NCBI GenBank assembly: GCA_029780415.1
Contig: JAKOYN010000137.1
Span: 1 to 17,630, forward strand
Length of the DNA stretch: 17,630 nt
Reading direction: 5' to 3'
Origin: RXIX01 sp003989075
GTDB lineage: Bacteria; Pseudomonadota; Gammaproteobacteria; Competibacterales; Competibacteraceae
How positions within the stretch are numbered: the first letter of the stretch is position 1; every line of letters begins with the position of its first letter. Below the pieces are notes generated by a model. The model did no database searches and was not told the origin of the DNA. It worked only from the letters and a program-made list of their open reading frames with translations. Shown here piece after piece: positions 15,957 to 17,630 of this stretch. A program made the position numbers and the translations under genes.

Positions 15957-17258
15957 CTAGGTGCGCCGTTTCACCGGCTTGCCAGGTTTGGCGCTGCTGA
16001 CCTCGGCGCGGCTGATCTTAGTGGGCGCGCGTTTATCAACAGTCTTGTCCGCCCGCGCCACCACAACCGGAGCCTTGGCTGCTGCAACCGCAACCGGCGC
16101 CGCTTTGCCCTTGGCCGGAGCCTTGGCCGCTGCAACCACAACCGGTACCGCCTTGCCCTTGGCCGGAGCCTTGGCTGCTGCAACCGCAACCGGCGCCGCC
16201 TTGCTCTTGGTCGGAGCCTGCGCCACCACAGGTGTTGGTTTGGCACTGACCGGAGCCCTGACCGCCACTGCCGGGGTCATTCTGGCCACAGCGGGCGCAT
16301 GCGTCCTCTGCACCATCACCGGCTCATCATCATCGGCAGCCGGCGCTGCCGGGATCGGTACTGCGGGCGCGGGTGCCAGACCATAGCGGGCAAACCCGTA
16401 GTCCAGCAGTTTGCGCGCATCCTGCCATAGCGTGACACTGCTTGGACTGTTGAGAATCGCCACGATTAACCGCACTCCGCCACGATCCACCTCGCCGACA
16501 AAACAGCGCCGCGCCTTGAAGGTAAAACCGGTCTTGCCGCCAAGCGTGCCGTCATAGGACATCAGCAGGCGGTTATGGGTCTGTACCGGCACCATCCGCC
16601 AGTCGCCATAGCCGCCGCGCCCCGACTCGATACGCAAATCAGCGCTGCGGGTGCGCACAATATCCGCGAACACCGGGTGCAGCATTGCCTGACGGAAAAT
16701 CAGCGCCAGGTCATAGGCGGTCGTATAGTGATCGTCATTGGGCAGGCCATGCGGATTCATGAAATGGCTTTCGCGTGCGCCGATCTGCGCAGCCTTGACA
16801 TTCATCAACTCGGCAAAGCCGGGCACCGAGCCACCGGCCGCCTCGGCCAGGGTCTCGGCGGCATCGTTGCCCGACTTCAGCATCAACCCATAAAGCAGAT
16901 CCTGCGTCATCGCCATCTCGCCAGGACGCAGCCCGATGCGGCTGGGCGGCGCGCTGGCGGCCTGTGGACTCACCGGCACCCGCGCATTCAGATCCAGGCG
17001 CTCCAGGGCCACCAGTGCGGTCAGCACCTTGGTGGTGCTGGCCGGCGGCAGACGCAGACGCGGTTCCTTGGCATAGATCACCTCGCCGCTCGCCGGATTC
17101 ATCAGCACTGCCGACAGCGCTGCGATTGGTGGTGCCGGAGCCGCATACGCCCCCTCCTGTGCGCTCGCCGGGACTGCCACAGCCCAAAGCACTGCGCCCA
17201 ATAGCCCCAGGCGCCGCCACCGTGGGTAATCCCTGCCAAGCCATAACCGGAAAGACAT
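15957..17258 (-). CDS. D-alanyl-D-alanine carboxypeptidase (S11, PBP5-like catalytic domain) with Lys/Ala/Pro repeat tail
   Basis: Periplasmic low-molecular-mass penicillin-binding protein that trims the terminal D-Ala from peptidoglycan pentapeptides, or cleaves cross-links. It has 433 residues: signal peptide (1-33, ending VPASA|QEG); SxxK motif ASTTK (Ser74, Lys77); SGN (129-131); KTG (242-244, LGGKTGFT). The catalytic domain ends near 293 (LLDYGFARYG). The PBP5 beta-rich second domain and amphipathic anchor are absent; instead there is a tail of about 140 residues, very rich in Ala, Pro, Lys and Val, with three 16-residue repeats and a basic end (KPGKPVKRRT). It is like AlgP or histone-H1 tails in composition. 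The start ATG has GAGG 8 bp upstream. Endopeptidase (PbpG-like) activity is possible. Confidence 0.92.
   Translation of the reverse strand: MSFRLWLGRDYPRWRRLGLLGAVLWAVAVPASAQEGAYAAPAPPIAALSAVLMNPASGEVIYAKEPRLRLPPASTTKVLTALVALERLDLNARVPVSPQAASAPPSRIGLRPGEMAMTQDLLYGLMLKSGNDAAETLAEAAGGSVPGFAELMNVKAAQIGARESHFMNPHGLPNDDHYTTAYDLALIFRQAMLHPVFADIVRTRSADLRIESGRGGYGDWRMVPVQTHNRLLMSYDGTLGGKTGFTFKARRCFVGEVDRGGVRLIVAILNSPSSVTLWQDARKLLDYGFARYGLAPAPAVPIPAAPAADDDEPVMVQRTHAPAVARMTPAVAVRAPVSAKPTPVVAQAPTKSKAAPVAVAAAKAPAKGKAVPVVVAAAKAPAKGKAAPVAVAAAKAPVVVARADKTVDKRAPTKISRAEVSSAKPGKPVKRRT
16069..16212 (-). repeat. 48 bp tandem repeat, three units, in the carboxypeptidase tail
   Basis: Units begin at 16069, 16117 and 16165, with a fourth degenerate start at 16213. 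Each encodes 16 residues of the type KGKAAPVAVAAAKAPA. Units differ at a few bases, and the reading frame is kept. Such in-frame repeats can change copy number without disrupting the protein. Confidence 0.9.
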
Positions 17259-17396
17259 GCTATCGACCTCATCACCATTGGAATTCGGGCGGACTGCCCT
17301 GGATACGCGGCGGTGTCATCCGCCCGTCGCGCGCCATACCAAGCACACTGTTTTGCAATTTTGAGCAAAAACTTGCCAGTCGGCTAGCCATTTGCC
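17259..17396. other. Carboxypeptidase upstream region up to the second IS end
   Basis: 138 bases without a credible gene. It must hold the promoter of the minus-strand carboxypeptidase gene, but I see no confident -10/-35 pair. The IS tip lies about 140 bases before the start codon, so the insertion may have affected an upstream control site. Beyond it, 17397-17630 is IS sequence with no intact gene. Confidence 0.6.
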
Positions 17397-17534
17397 TTGA
17401 CATCCTCCCCACCCTAAAGGGAGGGGATTCCTCTGTAGAGGGTACGATGCCCCGTACCGAGAACACTGAATGTTCTCTGATCTCCCCGGTGCAGCACGCC
17501 GCACCGGTGGCACAACCCACCGGCAACAGGTGGG
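17397..17534 (-). ncRNA. Predicted omega-RNA scaffold of the right-hand element
   Basis: On the minus strand, from 5' to 3', stems are: CCCACC/GGTGGG (17534-17516), CCGGTGC/GCACCGG (17507-17486), GAGAACA/TGTTCTC (17477-17459), GGTACG/CGTACC with loop GGGCAT (17458-17441) and the right-end hairpin (17428-17409). Each internal stem is 6-7 perfect pairs. The GGGCAT-loop stem covaries with the left copy. The density of perfect stems and the position at a TnpB right end suggest an omega-RNA. Its 5' end is unknown and may include the stem at 17561-17606. Confidence 0.45.
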
Positions 17535-17560
17535 CCGAAACTGAATGCTTTTGAACGCGA
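17414..17560 (-). pseudogene. Decayed tnpB 3' end
   Basis: A 48-codon open stretch runs from after an in-frame TAA (17563-17561) to a TAG (17416-17414). Its last 32 residues align with the C-terminus of the left TnpB: CHRCGVLHRGD against CGECGAVHDRD (second zinc-finger half and RuvC-III), then VLGTGHRTL against ILRMGHHTL, with one codon lost. The catalytic DRDVNAA is degraded to RGDQRT. It cannot encode a nuclease, but the RNA may still be structured. Confidence 0.6.
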
Positions 17561-17606
17561 TTAAGGTTTTACCTGCTCATCTTTTGAGCAGAACCGCATA
17601 CCTTAA
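17561..17606. repeat. Long two-part hairpin near the right edge
   Basis: An outer 7 bp stem TTAAGGT (17561-17567)/ACCTTAA (17600-17606) encloses an inner 7 bp stem CTGCTCA (17573-17579)/TGAGCAG (17585-17591), loop TCTTT. It lies about 165 bp from the IS tip. It may be the subterminal left-end hairpin of a short non-autonomous element, or the 5' domain of the guide RNA. Confidence 0.55.
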
Positions 17607-17630
17607 ATTGCCAAAGAGCGAACGACCGTC

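Larger units (their letters stand above)
17397..17630 (-). mobile_element. Right end of a second TnpB-type element (opposite orientation), decayed or non-autonomous
   Basis: On the minus strand this ends in GGATGTCAA with the TCAA tip at 17400-17397, preceded by the hairpin CCCCTCCC/GGGTGGGG (17428-17409), as at 561-590. Upstream of it (rightwards) are a decayed tnpB 3' end and a row of five more hairpins. No intact tnpB is visible. The element may be a short non-autonomous derivative, or the end of a longer element with its left part outside the window. The two right ends face each other across the 16.8 kb block. Confidence 0.75.

Noticed and set aside
17590..17630. boxA-like sequence on the minus strand (CGCTCTTTGGCAATTTAA), resembling leaders of rRNA operons or CRISPR arrays
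   Set aside because: No rRNA gene or CRISPR repeat is present, and the match to GCTCTTTAACAA is imperfect. It is more simply the 5' part of the IS region.

Overview
The window is a 16.8 kb block of gammaproteobacterial core chromosome (591-17396), GC-rich, with a TnpB-type insertion sequence end at each edge. Gene content and order (gpsA-secB-grxC-rhodanese next to a phosphoglycerate mutase; hslVU-DUF971-ubiE-ubiJ-ubiB; rpmE2-gltA) point to Gammaproteobacteria, perhaps near the Xanthomonadales/Nevskiales or Chromatiales side. I cannot name a genus.

Layout. 1-590: 3' half of an IS200/IS605 (IS1341-type) element on the + strand, with the C-terminal half of TnpB, a right-end hairpin and a TCAA tip. 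587-3581: minus-strand run in the order of transcription arsR-DUF2892-rhodanese-grxC-secB-gpsA; the gpsA stop codon lies inside the IS tip. 3806-6672: plus-strand gpmA, ctpA and yajL/DJ-1. 6686-12168: minus-strand run hslV-hslU-DUF971-ubiE-ubiJ-ubiB, preceded by a sigma32-like promoter. 12262-12373: rimO terminator and further hairpins. 12430-13806: rimO (minus). 13962-14207: rpmE2 (plus). 14471-15757: gltA (plus), each of these last two followed by a terminator. 15957-17258: a D,D-carboxypeptidase (minus) with a long Lys/Ala/Pro repeat tail. 17397-17630: right end of a second TnpB element in the opposite orientation, with only a decayed tnpB tail but a dense array of hairpins.

How the genes work together. 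The arsR-DUF2892-rhodanese trio looks like an unfused version of the E. coli ygaV-ygaP sulfide/persulfide module. The regulator has two cysteines 66 residues apart, the spacing of the SqrR/BigR persulfide sensors. Glutaredoxin, SecB and GpsA follow in the conserved order. hslVU (ATP-dependent protease) heads a run that ends in three genes for ubiquinone synthesis. gpmA sits where enteric and pseudomonad genomes carry gpmI, an apparent replacement by the unrelated enzyme.

The most interesting signals are: (1) the two TnpB ends, whose homologous hairpin differs by a compensatory base-pair change, which supports an omega-RNA scaffold; (2) a TnpB whose usual second RuvC catalytic glutamate is glycine, with candidate replacement glutamates downstream; (3) the predicted persulfide-sensing operon; (4) the histone-H1-like tail on a penicillin-binding protein; (5) the IS tip that supplies a housekeeping gene's stop codon.
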